The notes under the pieces are model-generated. The model searched no databases. It was not told where the DNA came from and worked only from the letters and a program-made list of their open reading frames with translations. Source: an uncultured Capnocytophaga sp. (GTDB lineage: Bacteria > Bacteroidota > Bacteroidia > Flavobacteriales > Flavobacteriaceae). From it: a stretch of 44,466 nt of DNA. This document shows positions 1-6,893 of the stretch, piece after piece. Location: NCBI RefSeq assembly GCF_937936315.1, contig NZ_CALGWU010000033.1, positions 1-44,466 on the forward strand, in the 5' to 3' direction. Numbering within the stretch: position 1 is the stretch's first letter; each line of letters begins with the position of its first letter. Made by a program: the position numbers and the translations under genes.

Positions 1-55
1 AAGAGGTAAGAGGTAAGAGGTAAGAGGTAAGAGGTAAGAGGTAAGAGGTAAGAGG
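1..55. repeat. Tandem heptamer AAGAGGT array, cut by the window edge
   Basis: Seven perfect copies of the 7-base unit AAGAGGT run from base 1, followed by a partial copy that decays into AAGAGGG. The array is truncated by the window start, so its full length is unknown. Related units in the same or inverted orientation occur at 32524-32576, 33703-33728 and 34735-34760, all between genes. No spacers are present, so this is a simple tandem repeat and not a CRISPR. Confidence 0.9.
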
Positions 56-130
56 GTGGGGATTAGGGGGTTAAATAATTGGTAATTAGATGATTAACAA
101 ATTGAGAGGGTTATAGGATTGGGGAATTAA

Positions 131-162
131 AAAAGCCGTTCAGACCCCTCTGAACGGCTTTT
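131..162 (-). terminator. Intrinsic terminator of the peroxiredoxin-thioredoxin operon
   Basis: A perfect 13-bp inverted repeat (131-143 with 150-162) with a 6-nt loop has an A-tract on one arm and a T-tract on the other. It lies about 35 bases past the stop of the last minus-strand gene. The symmetric A/T flanks would also allow termination from the other direction. Confidence 0.85.
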
Positions 163-195
163 CGTTTTTAGTTAGTGAAAGAAATAATAATAATT

Positions 196-453
196 TTACT
201 TGTCGATAGAGCCTACTACACGCTTCATAAAGGTGTTGAGGGCTTCTTTTTGTGGAGTACCTTGTTTGATGAGTTCATCTACTTCGATAGCTCCGTAGAA
301 ATTGGAGAGCAATTCGCCGATTACGTCTAACTCCTCATCTTTGAGTTGTTCGCATTCTATGAGATTTTCGAGCGTTTCGATAGTCTCGGTTACGTAATCT
401 TGGTCGTTGTTCTCGATAAACTGAACGATATGTTTAATTACCGGTAATCTCAT
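196..453 (-). CDS. Small conserved protein of the thioredoxin operon (DUF6952-like)
   Basis: An 85-residue acidic, probably helical, soluble protein with no signal peptide, membrane segment or cysteine. It starts inside the 3' end of the thioredoxin gene, overlapping it by 20 nt, which suggests translational coupling and a related job. From memory it matches the small flavobacterial family DUF6952, often found next to thioredoxin; I could not verify this by search. The function is unknown. As the last gene of a peroxiredoxin-thioredoxin operon it may act in thiol redox balance, but with no cysteine of its own it is more likely a partner than a redox enzyme. Confidence 0.8.
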   Translation of the reverse strand: MRLPVIKHIVQFIENNDQDYVTETIETLENLIECEQLKDEELDVIGELLSNFYGAIEVDELIKQGTPQKEALNTFMKRVVGSIDK

Positions 454-745
454 CTATAAATTCTTTTAGGAGTTCGGCTTTGTTAGTTTGCAATTGTTTT
501 TCCAAATTACCGTTTTTGAAAGCGGCAAATGTAGGCAAGTTATCCACTTTGGCGAGTTTGCGTGACTCTGGGAAAGCCTCAGCATCTACATATACAAAAG
601 TAGCGTTAGGGGTTTCGGCTGCATACTTTTTGAATTTTGGTTTTATGATTTTGCAGTTACCGCACCATCCTGCGCCGAATTGTACGAAAACAAGGGGATT
701 AGCGGCTATGATTTCTTGCAAATTATCTTGGGTAAGTTCTGTCAT
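434..745 (-). CDS. Thioredoxin family protein (CGNC active site)
   Basis: A 103-residue single-domain cytoplasmic thioredoxin fold without signal peptide. The redox motif is W27-C28-G-N-C31 rather than the classical CGPC, and the cis-proline is P71 in the segment NLPTF. The family reduces protein disulfides. The gene lies downstream of a 2-Cys peroxiredoxin on the same strand (gap about 68 nt) and overlaps the next gene by 20 nt, so it is a plausible electron donor for that peroxiredoxin. Asn in place of Pro in the active site should alter redox potential; similar CGNC forms are, as I recall, common in Bacteroidota, so this is a family trait and not damage. Confidence 0.9.
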   Translation of the reverse strand: MTELTQDNLQEIIAANPLVFVQFGAGWCGNCKIIKPKFKKYAAETPNATFVYVDAEAFPESRKLAKVDNLPTFAAFKNGNLEKQLQTNKAELLKEFIDEITGN

Positions 746-803
746 AGTGATAAAAAAATAGTGGTGAGTTTTTTAGTTAATACATATTTACAATGATCAA
801 GTT

Positions 804-829
804 TTTAGCTTTTTTAGTGAGAAGCTAAA
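804..829 (-). terminator. Possible attenuator hairpin at the end of the peroxiredoxin gene
   Basis: An 8-bp inverted repeat (804-811 with 822-829) overlaps the last codons and the stop of the peroxiredoxin gene, with the stop codon in the loop. On the minus strand it is followed by an A-rich rather than U-rich stretch, so it is at best a partial terminator. It might lower expression of the downstream thioredoxin genes relative to the peroxiredoxin. Confidence 0.3.
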
Positions 830-1449
830 TAGCTTGCTACGCCATTACGGTCGGCATTCATAGCGTCTTTACCTTCTTCCCAGTTGGCTGGGCAAACTTC
901 GCCGTGTTGTTGTACGTGAGTGTAAGCATCTACAAGGCGCAAGTACTCTTTTACGTTACGACCTAAAGGCATATCGTTGATACTTTCGTGGAATACTTTA
1001 CCTGTTTCGTCGATAAGGTAAGTAGCGCGGAAAGTTACATCGTCACCTTCGAGGAGGTAAGCATCGGCAGTTTCGTCGTAGATTTCACGAGAGTCGAGGA
1101 TACCTAAAGTGCGAGCGAGGTTACGGTTGCTATCGGCAAGGATAGGGTAAGTAACGCCTTCAATACCACCGTTGTTTTTAGGAGTGTTGAGCCACGCGAA
1201 GTGTACTTCGGCAGTGTCGCAAGAGGCACCTATTACTTTTACGTTGCGTTTTTCGAACTCAGCTAAGGCTTCTTGGAAAGCGTGGAGCTCGGTAGGGCAT
1301 ACGAAAGTAAAATCTTTAGGATACCAGAAAAGGAGTACTTTCTTTTTGCTGTTTACGGCTTCAGAAAGCACGTTGATTTTGAATGTATCGCCGAGGTCGC
1401 TCATAGCGTTTACCTCGATATTGGGGAATTGTTTTCCTACAAATGACAT
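814..1449 (-). CDS. 2-Cys peroxiredoxin (AhpC/TSA family)
   Basis: A 211-residue cytoplasmic peroxidase that reduces hydrogen peroxide and organic peroxides. The peroxidatic cysteine is C51 in FTFVCPTELHAF, and the resolving cysteine is C186 in GEVCPANW near the C-terminus, typical of typical 2-Cys AhpC/Prx1 enzymes. No AhpF is nearby; instead a thioredoxin gene follows on the same strand, so thioredoxin is the likely reductant. A -7-like element (TACTTTTG on the minus strand, 1484-1491) lies about 35 nt upstream of the start, without a clear -33 partner. Confidence 0.95.
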   Translation of the reverse strand: MSFVGKQFPNIEVNAMSDLGDTFKINVLSEAVNSKKKVLLFWYPKDFTFVCPTELHAFQEALAEFEKRNVKVIGASCDTAEVHFAWLNTPKNNGGIEGVTYPILADSNRNLARTLGILDSREIYDETADAYLLEGDDVTFRATYLIDETGKVFHESINDMPLGRNVKEYLRLVDAYTHVQQHGEVCPANWEEGKDAMNADRNGVASYLASH

Positions 1450-1483
1450 ATTATCTTGTGTTTTTATGTTCTGTTTACGGGTG

Positions 1484-1491
1484 CAAAAGTA
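1484..1491 (-). promoter_or_regulatory. Bacteroidota -7 element upstream of the peroxiredoxin operon
   Basis: On the minus strand the sequence reads TACTTTTG, matching the TAnnTTTG consensus, 34 nt ahead of the start codon. I see no TTG at the expected 18-20 nt upstream, so this is a half-match. Confidence 0.45.
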
Positions 1492-1585
1492 GGATGTTTT
1501 TGAAGATTGTAAATAGTTTTCTAATTGAAAGATTTTATGAAGAGATAGGGATTAGTTATAGGGGTCAGGGGACAGGTGATAGGGG

Positions 1586-2320
1586 TTAGGGGGTTGCGGG
1601 TCTTTTTAATAGATAATTGATGGCGGTGGCGGCGGCGTGTAAGCCAAAAGCGGCGGGCATAAAGCTGATGGTGCCGTAGAATGATTTTTTATAGTCGAGA
1701 CCTTCGGTGCGCTGCATAGAGTCTTTGGAAACGATTTCTGAAGAGAATACGGCTTTGATACCCGAATCGATGCGCTCGTTTTTCAGGCGTTTGCGGATAA
1801 ACTTTGCTAATGGGCAGTTATAGGTTTTCATCAGGTCGGCTACTTTTATTTGGGATACATCGGTGGCTCCTCCTGCTCCCATACAGCTTACTAAACGCAC
1901 ACGTTGGCGTTTGGCTGAGAGGATAAGGTTGAGCTTGGGGGTGATGCTATCGATACAATCGATTACATAATCGAACTGAGGGGTTACGATTTCGGTAGCG
2001 CGTTCGGGGGTGAGGAATTCGTGTAGTACGGTGAGTTTGAGTTGGGGGTTGATGTCTAAAAGGCGGGCAGCCATTACCTCGGTTTTGTTTTTGCCTACGG
2101 TGGAGTGAAGGGCGGGCAACTGTCGGTTAATATTAGATAGAGAAACGCAATCGCCATCGACAATGGTGAGGGAACCTACGCCTGCGCGGGCTATAAATTC
2201 GGCGGCAAAAGAGCCAACGCCTCCTAAGCCTACAATGAGGATATGAGCTTTTTGCAAGGTGTTGATACCTTGCTGTTTGATTAATAGTTCAGTACGTTCT
2301 AACCAGTGATTATTGATCAT
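1586..2320 (-). CDS. tcdA: tRNA threonylcarbamoyladenosine dehydratase (TcdA, E1-like)
   Basis: A 244-residue ThiF/E1-like protein. The nucleotide-binding motif IVGLGGVGS lies at about residues 29-37, followed by the VDGD and NRQ segments that bind ATP in this superfamily. TcdA (formerly CsdL/YgdL) uses ATP to cyclise the t6A37 modification of tRNA into ct6A. The length and the C-terminal region without a rhodanese or MPT-synthase module favour TcdA over MoeB or ThiF. It stands alone, with the 3' flank made of G-rich degenerate repeats. Confidence 0.88.
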   Translation of the reverse strand: MINNHWLERTELLIKQQGINTLQKAHILIVGLGGVGSFAAEFIARAGVGSLTIVDGDCVSLSNINRQLPALHSTVGKNKTEVMAARLLDINPQLKLTVLHEFLTPERATEIVTPQFDYVIDCIDSITPKLNLILSAKRQRVRLVSCMGAGGATDVSQIKVADLMKTYNCPLAKFIRKRLKNERIDSGIKAVFSSEIVSKDSMQRTEGLDYKKSFYGTISFMPAAFGLHAAATAINYLLKRPATP

Positions 2321-2370
2321 ATTTTAATGAGAGTTCGAAGAAAGAGAAATATGGTTAATTATCAGAATAA

Positions 2371-2422
2371 TAAACTTTGCCAAAGGTGCGAGCCGCAGGG
2401 GCAGAAACTTTGGCAAAGTTTA
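2371..2422. repeat. 15-bp perfect inverted repeat with GC-rich loop (dispersed palindrome)
   Basis: Arms 2371-2385 and 2408-2422 are perfectly complementary and enclose a 22-nt loop. The loop holds a small palindrome TGCGAGCCGCA whose reverse complement also occurs twice at 33607-33656. A similar ACTTTG...CAAAG palindrome occurs at 35612-35642. It lies between tcdA and an outer-membrane protein gene, and could be a REP-like element, a terminator relic or a mobile palindrome; the function is unknown. Confidence 0.7.
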
Positions 2423-2442
2423 GTAACGCGAATGCGATTTTG

Positions 2443-2460
2443 AGGCTTTTTGGAAAGCCT
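2443..2460. terminator. Short hairpin downstream of the beta-barrel gene
   Basis: A 7-bp stem (2443-2449 with 2454-2460) with a 4-nt loop lies 12-29 nt past the stop codon of the minus-strand beta-barrel gene at 2472. The minus-strand 3' flank is A-rich rather than U-rich, so its strength as a terminator for that gene is uncertain. Confidence 0.4.
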
Positions 2461-2471
2461 TGAGGTTTTAA

Positions 2472-3053
2472 TTAGAAGAATAGAGCAACACCTATACCTA
2501 CACCGAAAGTGCCATTGGTAACAGAGTTGTTGCTGTTTTCTTTGTTTTTAAGTTTTTGGTGATCGTAGCTCAAGTAGCCAGTAAGTGCAGCTCCTTGATT
2601 TACGAAGTAAGCCATACCACCTTTAGCGCCAACAGCTAAGCCTCTGTATTTTTGGCTATCGTTGCTACCTTCAGAAACCCAAGCGTGTCCAACTTTAGCG
2701 CCTACAAATGGAGCTAAGTTACCTCCAATAGGGAAGAAGTAAGTAGCGTTAGGAGCAATAATAAGAGCATTGGTAGCATCGGAAGCGCCTTTTACTTTGA
2801 CACTTTGGTATTCCAATCCAAGACCTACGGCTAAGTTATTGATCACAAAATAGTTGAGGTTAGGAATGAATTTGAAAGTGTTGATAGTAGTTTCATTATC
2901 TACAGTAATGCTACCTCTTTTGGTAGAGACAGTTTCTTTTGAAGATTGATAAGAAAATCCTAAGTCTGAACCTACCATCCAATTTCCTTTTTCAGTTTGT
3001 GCGTAGGTAGCTGCTGAGAAAGCTACGGCAACCATCAATAAAATTTTTTTCAT
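2472..3053 (-). CDS. Outer-membrane beta-barrel protein
   Basis: A 193-residue exported protein. A signal peptide of about 18 residues ends at ATYAQ. The mature part alternates hydrophobic and polar residues in amphipathic strands (for example YFVINNLAVGLGLEYQ and LAPFVGAKVGHAWV) and ends in GVALFF, a C-terminal aromatic residue typical of outer-membrane barrels recognised by BamA. The size fits an 8-stranded barrel of the OmpA/OmpW/PorT-like porin family. The substrate is unknown. It has its own good promoter at 3083-3111. Confidence 0.88.
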   Translation of the reverse strand: MKKILLMVAVAFSAATYAQTEKGNWMVGSDLGFSYQSSKETVSTKRGSITVDNETTINTFKFIPNLNYFVINNLAVGLGLEYQSVKVKGASDATNALIIAPNATYFFPIGGNLAPFVGAKVGHAWVSEGSNDSQKYRGLAVGAKGGMAYFVNQGAALTGYLSYDHQKLKNKENSNNSVTNGTFGVGIGVALFF

Positions 3054-3082
3054 ATAGTTTATATTTTATATGTTAATAAGGG

Positions 3083-3111
3083 CAAAGGTATAAAATAATT
3101 ACGAATTACAA
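3083..3111 (-). promoter_or_regulatory. Promoter of the beta-barrel gene
   Basis: On the minus strand TTG (3109-3111), an 18-nt spacer and TACCTTTG (3083-3090) match the Bacteroidota consensus. The predicted start site gives a leader of about 25 nt. The flank GCAAAGGTATAAAATAATT is nearly repeated at the pgi promoter near 9449. Confidence 0.8.
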
Positions 3112-3149
3112 AACATAAATGATAAAAAAGTTGTTTTTTTGTCTTTTCA

Positions 3150-3764
3150 CTAATGGCAAAAAACTACCATATCTAATCCGTTTTCAAGACAAAAATTGAT
3201 ATTTTCTTTTAGCCCCATAATGTGTTCATAGCTATAGCCTTTGTCTTCTTCTTCCTCAGTTTCACTATTAATTAATTCTTCTATTTCCTCAGGGGTTTTA
3301 TGCACTTTTGATAATGAATCCGAAAGGGCTTGCAGATGCTTTTTATCAAGTAGACTTATCATAGGAAAATCGTCTATCTCTGGAATAGAAAATGGGTGAA
3401 AATGGTCAGCAGGGAAGAGATCTGTATCTATTTTAGTTTTTATATTCCAGTCTTCTGAAAGCACTTGATTGATAAGTTCAGTTTCGTACCAAAACTTAAT
3501 TTCTTGTGTATAAGGTAATTCTACGCCCAAAGTTGCGCAAATTCCAATAAAGGCATAACCATAAATGTATCCTTCCTGATTATACTGATTACCCATAATA
3601 ATATCAGTAAGTGCTTTTACTGTCTCTTCGTTGTCATCTTCATCAGTATAGTTTTGGAAAATATCATTGGCTTTTACCTTTTGCAAAAGGGCTTCATCTT
3701 TAGAGCCAAAAACAGCTTTGATTTCAGGAGTTTTCACTCCGTAAGCAAACATATAATATCCCAT
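3150..3764 (-). CDS. Uncharacterised protein (possibly DUF7691 family)
   Basis: A 204-residue acidic cytoplasmic protein with no signal peptide or membrane segment. The N-terminus (YYMFAYGVKTPEIKAVFGSK) resembles, from memory, proteins annotated DUF7691, some of which occur near contact-dependent toxin or immunity loci; I am not sure of the assignment. A run of glutamates (about residues 164-175) marks an exposed acidic segment. It is a single-gene unit with its own promoter at 3791-3820 and sits between unrelated genes. The function is unknown; an immunity-type or regulatory role is possible but not shown. Confidence 0.75.
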   Translation of the reverse strand: MGYYMFAYGVKTPEIKAVFGSKDEALLQKVKANDIFQNYTDEDDNEETVKALTDIIMGNQYNQEGYIYGYAFIGICATLGVELPYTQEIKFWYETELINQVLSEDWNIKTKIDTDLFPADHFHPFSIPEIDDFPMISLLDKKHLQALSDSLSKVHKTPEEIEELINSETEEEEDKGYSYEHIMGLKENINFCLENGLDMVVFCH

Positions 3765-3790
3765 AAGTAGAATGTTTTTTATTGAAAGGA

Positions 3791-3820
3791 CAAAGATAGT
3801 ATTTTTATGGAGAGAAACAA
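3791..3820 (-). promoter_or_regulatory. Promoter of the DUF7691-like gene
   Basis: On the minus strand TTG (3818-3820), a 19-nt spacer and TATCTTTG (3791-3798) match the consensus, about 26 nt ahead of the start codon. The -33 box directly abuts the terminator hairpin of aspS (3822-3858). Confidence 0.8.
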
Positions 3821-3821
3821 C

Positions 3822-3858
3822 AAAGGCTACCGCAAATTTTACTTTGCGACAGCCTTTT
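3822..3858 (-). terminator. Terminator after aspS
   Basis: The arms AAAGGCT (3822-3828) and AGCCTTT (3851/2-3858), plus an inner CGCAAA/TTTGCG pairing, form a hairpin with a small internal mismatch about 20 nt past the aspS stop. On the minus strand the distal arm ends in Ts. Confidence 0.7.
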
Positions 3859-3879
3859 ATTTATTAATTGACAAATTTT

Positions 3880-5628
3880 CTAATTTGCTAATTGAATGCT
3901 TAGTTCTTTGAGTTGCGCCTCATCAATAGGGGAGGGGGCATCAATCATCACATCGCGACCGCTATTGTTTTTAGGGAAAGCGATAAAGTCGCGTATGGTT
4001 TCTTGTCCGCCGAGGAGTGCCACCAATCGGTCGAAGCCAAAAGCCAAACCACCGTGAGGAGGAGCACCGTATTTGAAGGCGTTCATCAAGAAGCCAAATT
4101 GTGCTTGTGCTTGCTCGGGGGTAAAGCCCAATAGCTCGAACATCTTGGCTTGTAGCTCTTGGTTGAAGATACGTATAGAACCACCGCCTACTTCGTTGCC
4201 GTTGAGCACGAGGTCGTAAGCATTGGCGCGTACGGCACCTGGGTTGCTGTCGAGTAGCGGAATATCCTCAGGTTTAGGCGAGGTGAAAGGGTGGTGCATT
4301 GCAAAGAAACGTTCTTCCTCTTCGCTCCACTCCAAAAGAGGGAAATCTACTACCCAAAGTGGTGCATATTCATCTGGTTTGCGCAATCCGAGACGCTCGG
4401 CGAGTTCCATACGGAGGGCGCTGAGTTGTCCACGTACTTTGTTTGCTTTGCCTGAAAGGATACAGATAAGGTCGCCTGCTTTGGCGCCCGTACGTTCTGC
4501 CCACGCCTTGAGGTCGTCCTCGTTATAGAATTTATCTACTGACGATTTGAAGCTACCATCTTCATTGCATTTTACATATACCATTCCGGAAGCGCCTACT
4601 TGCGGACGTTTTACCCATTCTACCAAAGCATCAATCTCTTTGCGGGTGTAGCTGTTGGCACCAGGTACGGCAATCCCTACTACTAATTCGGCTTCGTTGA
4701 ACACCTTGAAATCGCGGTGTTGAGCGAGGTCGTTGAGTTCGCCGAATTTCATACCGAAACGGATATCGGGTTTGTCGTTGCCGTAAGTTTTCATCGCCTC
4801 GGCATACGTCATACGAGGGAAAGCCCCAAAGTCTAAACCTTTGAGTTCTTTGAGGAGGTGTTTTGCCAATCCTTCAAAAGTACTGATAACGTCCTCTTGC
4901 TCTACAAACGACATTTCGCAGTCTATTTGGGTAAATTCCGGCTGACGGTCGGCGCGAAGGTCTTCATCACGGAAGCACTTTACAATTTGGAAATATTTGT
5001 CTAATCCGCCTACCATTAGCAGCTGCTTGAAGGTTTGTGGCGATTGTGGAAGTGCGTAGAACTCACCTGGGTTCATACGGCTGGGCACCACAAAATCGCG
5101 TGCGCCTTCAGGGGTTGATTTGATAAGCACAGGGGTTTCTACCTCTATAAAGCCTTGTTCGGATAGATAGTTGCGCACCATTATCCCCACTTTGTGGCGG
5201 AAAATAAGGTTATCGCGTACGGGGGTACGACGTATATCGAGATAGCGGTACTTCATACGGAGGTCTTCACCGCCATCGGTATTGTCTTCAATGGTAAAAG
5301 GAGGAAGTTCGGAATGGTTGAGCAGGGTGAGTGCTGTAACGAGGATTTCCACTTCTCCCGTAGGGATATTTGCGTTGGCAGCCTCACGTTTGATAACAGT
5401 ACCTTGAATTTGAATCACGTCCTCGCGTGAGAGGGTTTTCGCCTGCTCAAAGACAGTTTTATCAGTGCGTTCTTCATCGAATATAAGCTGAGTGATGCCA
5501 TAGCGGTCGCGTAGGTCTACCCAAATCATAAATCCCTTGTTGCGGACGCGTTGTACCCATCCGCTGAGGGTTACTTGTTGTTTTTCGTGTGAGAGTCGTA
5601 GCTCTCCACAAGTATGCGTTCTGTACAT
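3880..5628 (-). CDS. aspS: Aspartyl-tRNA synthetase
   Basis: A 582-residue class II synthetase that charges tRNA-Asp. An N-terminal OB-fold anticodon-binding domain occupies about residues 1-105 (SGWVQRVRNKG). Class II motif 1 is near residues 159-168 (GFIEVETPVL), motif 2 at 213-236 (FRDEDLRADRQPEF) and motif 3 near 530-545 (GLAFGFDRLVALL). The large insertion between motifs 2 and 3 and the length are those of bacterial-type AspRS. The start at MYRTHTCGELR is the family start. A toxin/antitoxin block lies 22 nt upstream on the same strand, so the gene may share readthrough transcription with it and with map. Confidence 0.97.
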   Translation of the reverse strand: MYRTHTCGELRLSHEKQQVTLSGWVQRVRNKGFMIWVDLRDRYGITQLIFDEERTDKTVFEQAKTLSREDVIQIQGTVIKREAANANIPTGEVEILVTALTLLNHSELPPFTIEDNTDGGEDLRMKYRYLDIRRTPVRDNLIFRHKVGIMVRNYLSEQGFIEVETPVLIKSTPEGARDFVVPSRMNPGEFYALPQSPQTFKQLLMVGGLDKYFQIVKCFRDEDLRADRQPEFTQIDCEMSFVEQEDVISTFEGLAKHLLKELKGLDFGAFPRMTYAEAMKTYGNDKPDIRFGMKFGELNDLAQHRDFKVFNEAELVVGIAVPGANSYTRKEIDALVEWVKRPQVGASGMVYVKCNEDGSFKSSVDKFYNEDDLKAWAERTGAKAGDLICILSGKANKVRGQLSALRMELAERLGLRKPDEYAPLWVVDFPLLEWSEEEERFFAMHHPFTSPKPEDIPLLDSNPGAVRANAYDLVLNGNEVGGGSIRIFNQELQAKMFELLGFTPEQAQAQFGFLMNAFKYGAPPHGGLAFGFDRLVALLGGQETIRDFIAFPKNNSGRDVMIDAPSPIDEAQLKELSIQLAN

Positions 5629-5650
5629 TTATTTAAATTATGAATTAGTG

Positions 5651-5956
5651 CTATTTCTTAAATAATTCAGAGTGTGAACCTACTCTTACTAAGTAAATTT
5701 CATTTTGTTCCTCATCATATTGCAACCAAATTATCAATAAATCAGGTAGGATATGACATTCTAAATGACCTTTATAATTACCTGTAAGTTTGTGGGGTCT
5801 CATATAATCAGGGAGAGCCTCAACTCCTCCTTTTTTTAATAATGTGATAGTGTCGGTAATCTTCTTTACTTTGGTCTCATCATTAAGGAATTTTTTAAAA
5901 TCCTTTTTGAAAAGTCCTGTATAGTATATTTCATATTTAAATGTTTCTTCTTCCAT
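5651..5956 (-). CDS. Type II toxin, YafQ-like mRNA interferase (RelE/ParE superfamily)
   Basis: A 101-residue protein matching YafQ-type ribosome-dependent endoribonucleases. The residues that correspond to the E. coli YafQ active site are present: H55 in RPHKL, H68 and D72 in CHILPD, H95 and F99 in GSHSELF. The family cuts mRNA on the ribosome and is held inactive by a cognate antitoxin. The antitoxin gene lies 2 nt upstream on the same strand, and aspS begins 22 nt downstream. All active-site residues are intact, so it is probably functional. Confidence 0.88.
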   Translation of the reverse strand: MEEETFKYEIYYTGLFKKDFKKFLNDETKVKKITDTITLLKKGGVEALPDYMRPHKLTGNYKGHLECHILPDLLIIWLQYDEEQNEIYLVRVGSHSELFKK

Positions 5957-5958
5957 AG

Positions 5959-6192
5959 TTAGTTTTTAAGAGATTCCATTAATTCCTCTACGGTTCCATA
6001 GCTCTTCTTGTTTTTATCTTTAGCCATAGCTTCGGCTTCTTTCATAGCTTGTAGAGTAAGATCGTTAGGGATATAGCTCTCTTCTTGAGGGGTATTGTAT
6101 TCAAAATCAATGTTCATTTCTTTGAATAGGGTAGTTAGTACATTGATTTGATTTTGAGTTTTAGGATAAACTAATAGACACATAAAATTCAA
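5959..6192 (-). CDS. Putative antitoxin of the YafQ-like toxin
   Basis: A 77-residue acidic protein directly before the toxin gene (2-nt gap), the usual antitoxin-first order. The N-terminal MCLLVYPKTQNQ segment resembles small Bacteroidota antitoxin-like proteins (DUF2683-like, from memory). The C-terminal part ends in SYGTVEELMESLKN, a typical toxin-wrapping helix. Translation could begin at M1 or at M4; M4 (MCLLVYPK) fits relatives I remember better. I see no clear ribbon-helix-helix motif, so DNA binding and autoregulation are not assured. The assignment rests mainly on position and size. Confidence 0.75.
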   Translation of the reverse strand: MNFMCLLVYPKTQNQINVLTTLFKEMNIDFEYNTPQEESYIPNDLTLQAMKEAEAMAKDKNKKSYGTVEELMESLKN

Positions 6193-6204
6193 TTTTTAAG
6201 GTTT

Positions 6205-6672
6205 TTACTTTTGATACTCTTCCAATTCCTTAGTGAGTGTATCTACATAAGGTTGATGTTTTTGTTTATAGATAAAAGAGATATAATGGTTGCCTATATG
6301 GATATTAGGGATAATTCTATTACTTATGAGTAAATCTTTGGGGTTTACTTTTGTGAATAGTGTATGAAAAAGATAACTTCTAAAATGTTGTGGTGAAATA
6401 AAAATATGTTTATCACTATTCCTATAATAAATAGGGGCACTATCGGCATAGTAATACAATATAACATCTTTTTCAGATAGATATTCTTCAATTTCCTTAA
6501 TAATGAAAGAAAATACTTTCAAAGGATTTGTGTCTTTCTTATGTTCTTTAAGAGCTAAAGAAATTTCAACCACAGGAAATGCAATATTAGCATTAGGCTT
6601 GTACTCAGAAAAATTTAAAGAATACAAATTACCTCCTTCAGTTTTAAAAGGAATATCTACCTCTAAGTCCAC
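6205..6672 (-). CDS. Unknown protein in the toxin-antitoxin block (DUF6169-like)
   Basis: A 155-residue cytoplasmic protein without signal peptide or membrane helix, and AT-rich relative to aspS and map. A central tract VILYYYADSAPIYYRNSDKH followed by FRSYLF recalls the family DUF6169, which I associate with small two-gene toxin/antitoxin-like units in Bacteroidota; I could not confirm this. It is packed tightly: 2 nt after the 61-residue gene and 12 nt before the antitoxin. It could be the toxin-like half of a second pair with the 61-residue protein. Confidence 0.65.
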   Translation of the reverse strand: MDLEVDIPFKTEGGNLYSLNFSEYKPNANIAFPVVEISLALKEHKKDTNPLKVFSFIIKEIEEYLSEKDVILYYYADSAPIYYRNSDKHIFISPQHFRSYLFHTLFTKVNPKDLLISNRIIPNIHIGNHYISFIYKQKHQPYVDTLTKELEEYQK

Positions 6673-6674
6673 AG

Positions 6675-6860
6675 CTAAATAGTTATATAATCTTCTTCTT
6701 TATATATTTTTTTCATTATTTCTTCTTTACGCTTCCTTGCTCTCTCAGCAAGTTCTTCCATAAAAGCTAATAGCTTTTCACTGGGGTTTCTAATCTCTAT
6801 AGTCTCTGCATTATGGGTTTTGTGCAGTACTACTTTCTCGTTTACTTTTTCTTTTTCCAT
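6675..6860 (-). CDS. Small charged protein, possible antitoxin
   Basis: A 61-residue, highly charged, helical protein; the segment SEKLLAFMEELAERARKRKE is amphipathic. No family is recognised. It ends 2 nt before the 155-residue gene, an arrangement typical of a small antitoxin followed by its toxin. It lies 33 nt downstream of map on the same strand. The function is unknown; the antitoxin idea rests on size, charge and spacing only. Confidence 0.6.
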   Translation of the reverse strand: MEKEKVNEKVVLHKTHNAETIEIRNPSEKLLAFMEELAERARKRKEEIMKKIYKEEDYITI

Positions 6861-6893
6861 TATGAGCTCTTTTTTAATGCTATTTAAATTTTG

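Noticed and set aside
1..55. CRISPR-like repeat array
   Set aside because: The unit is only 7 bases and there are no unique spacers; it is a simple tandem repeat.
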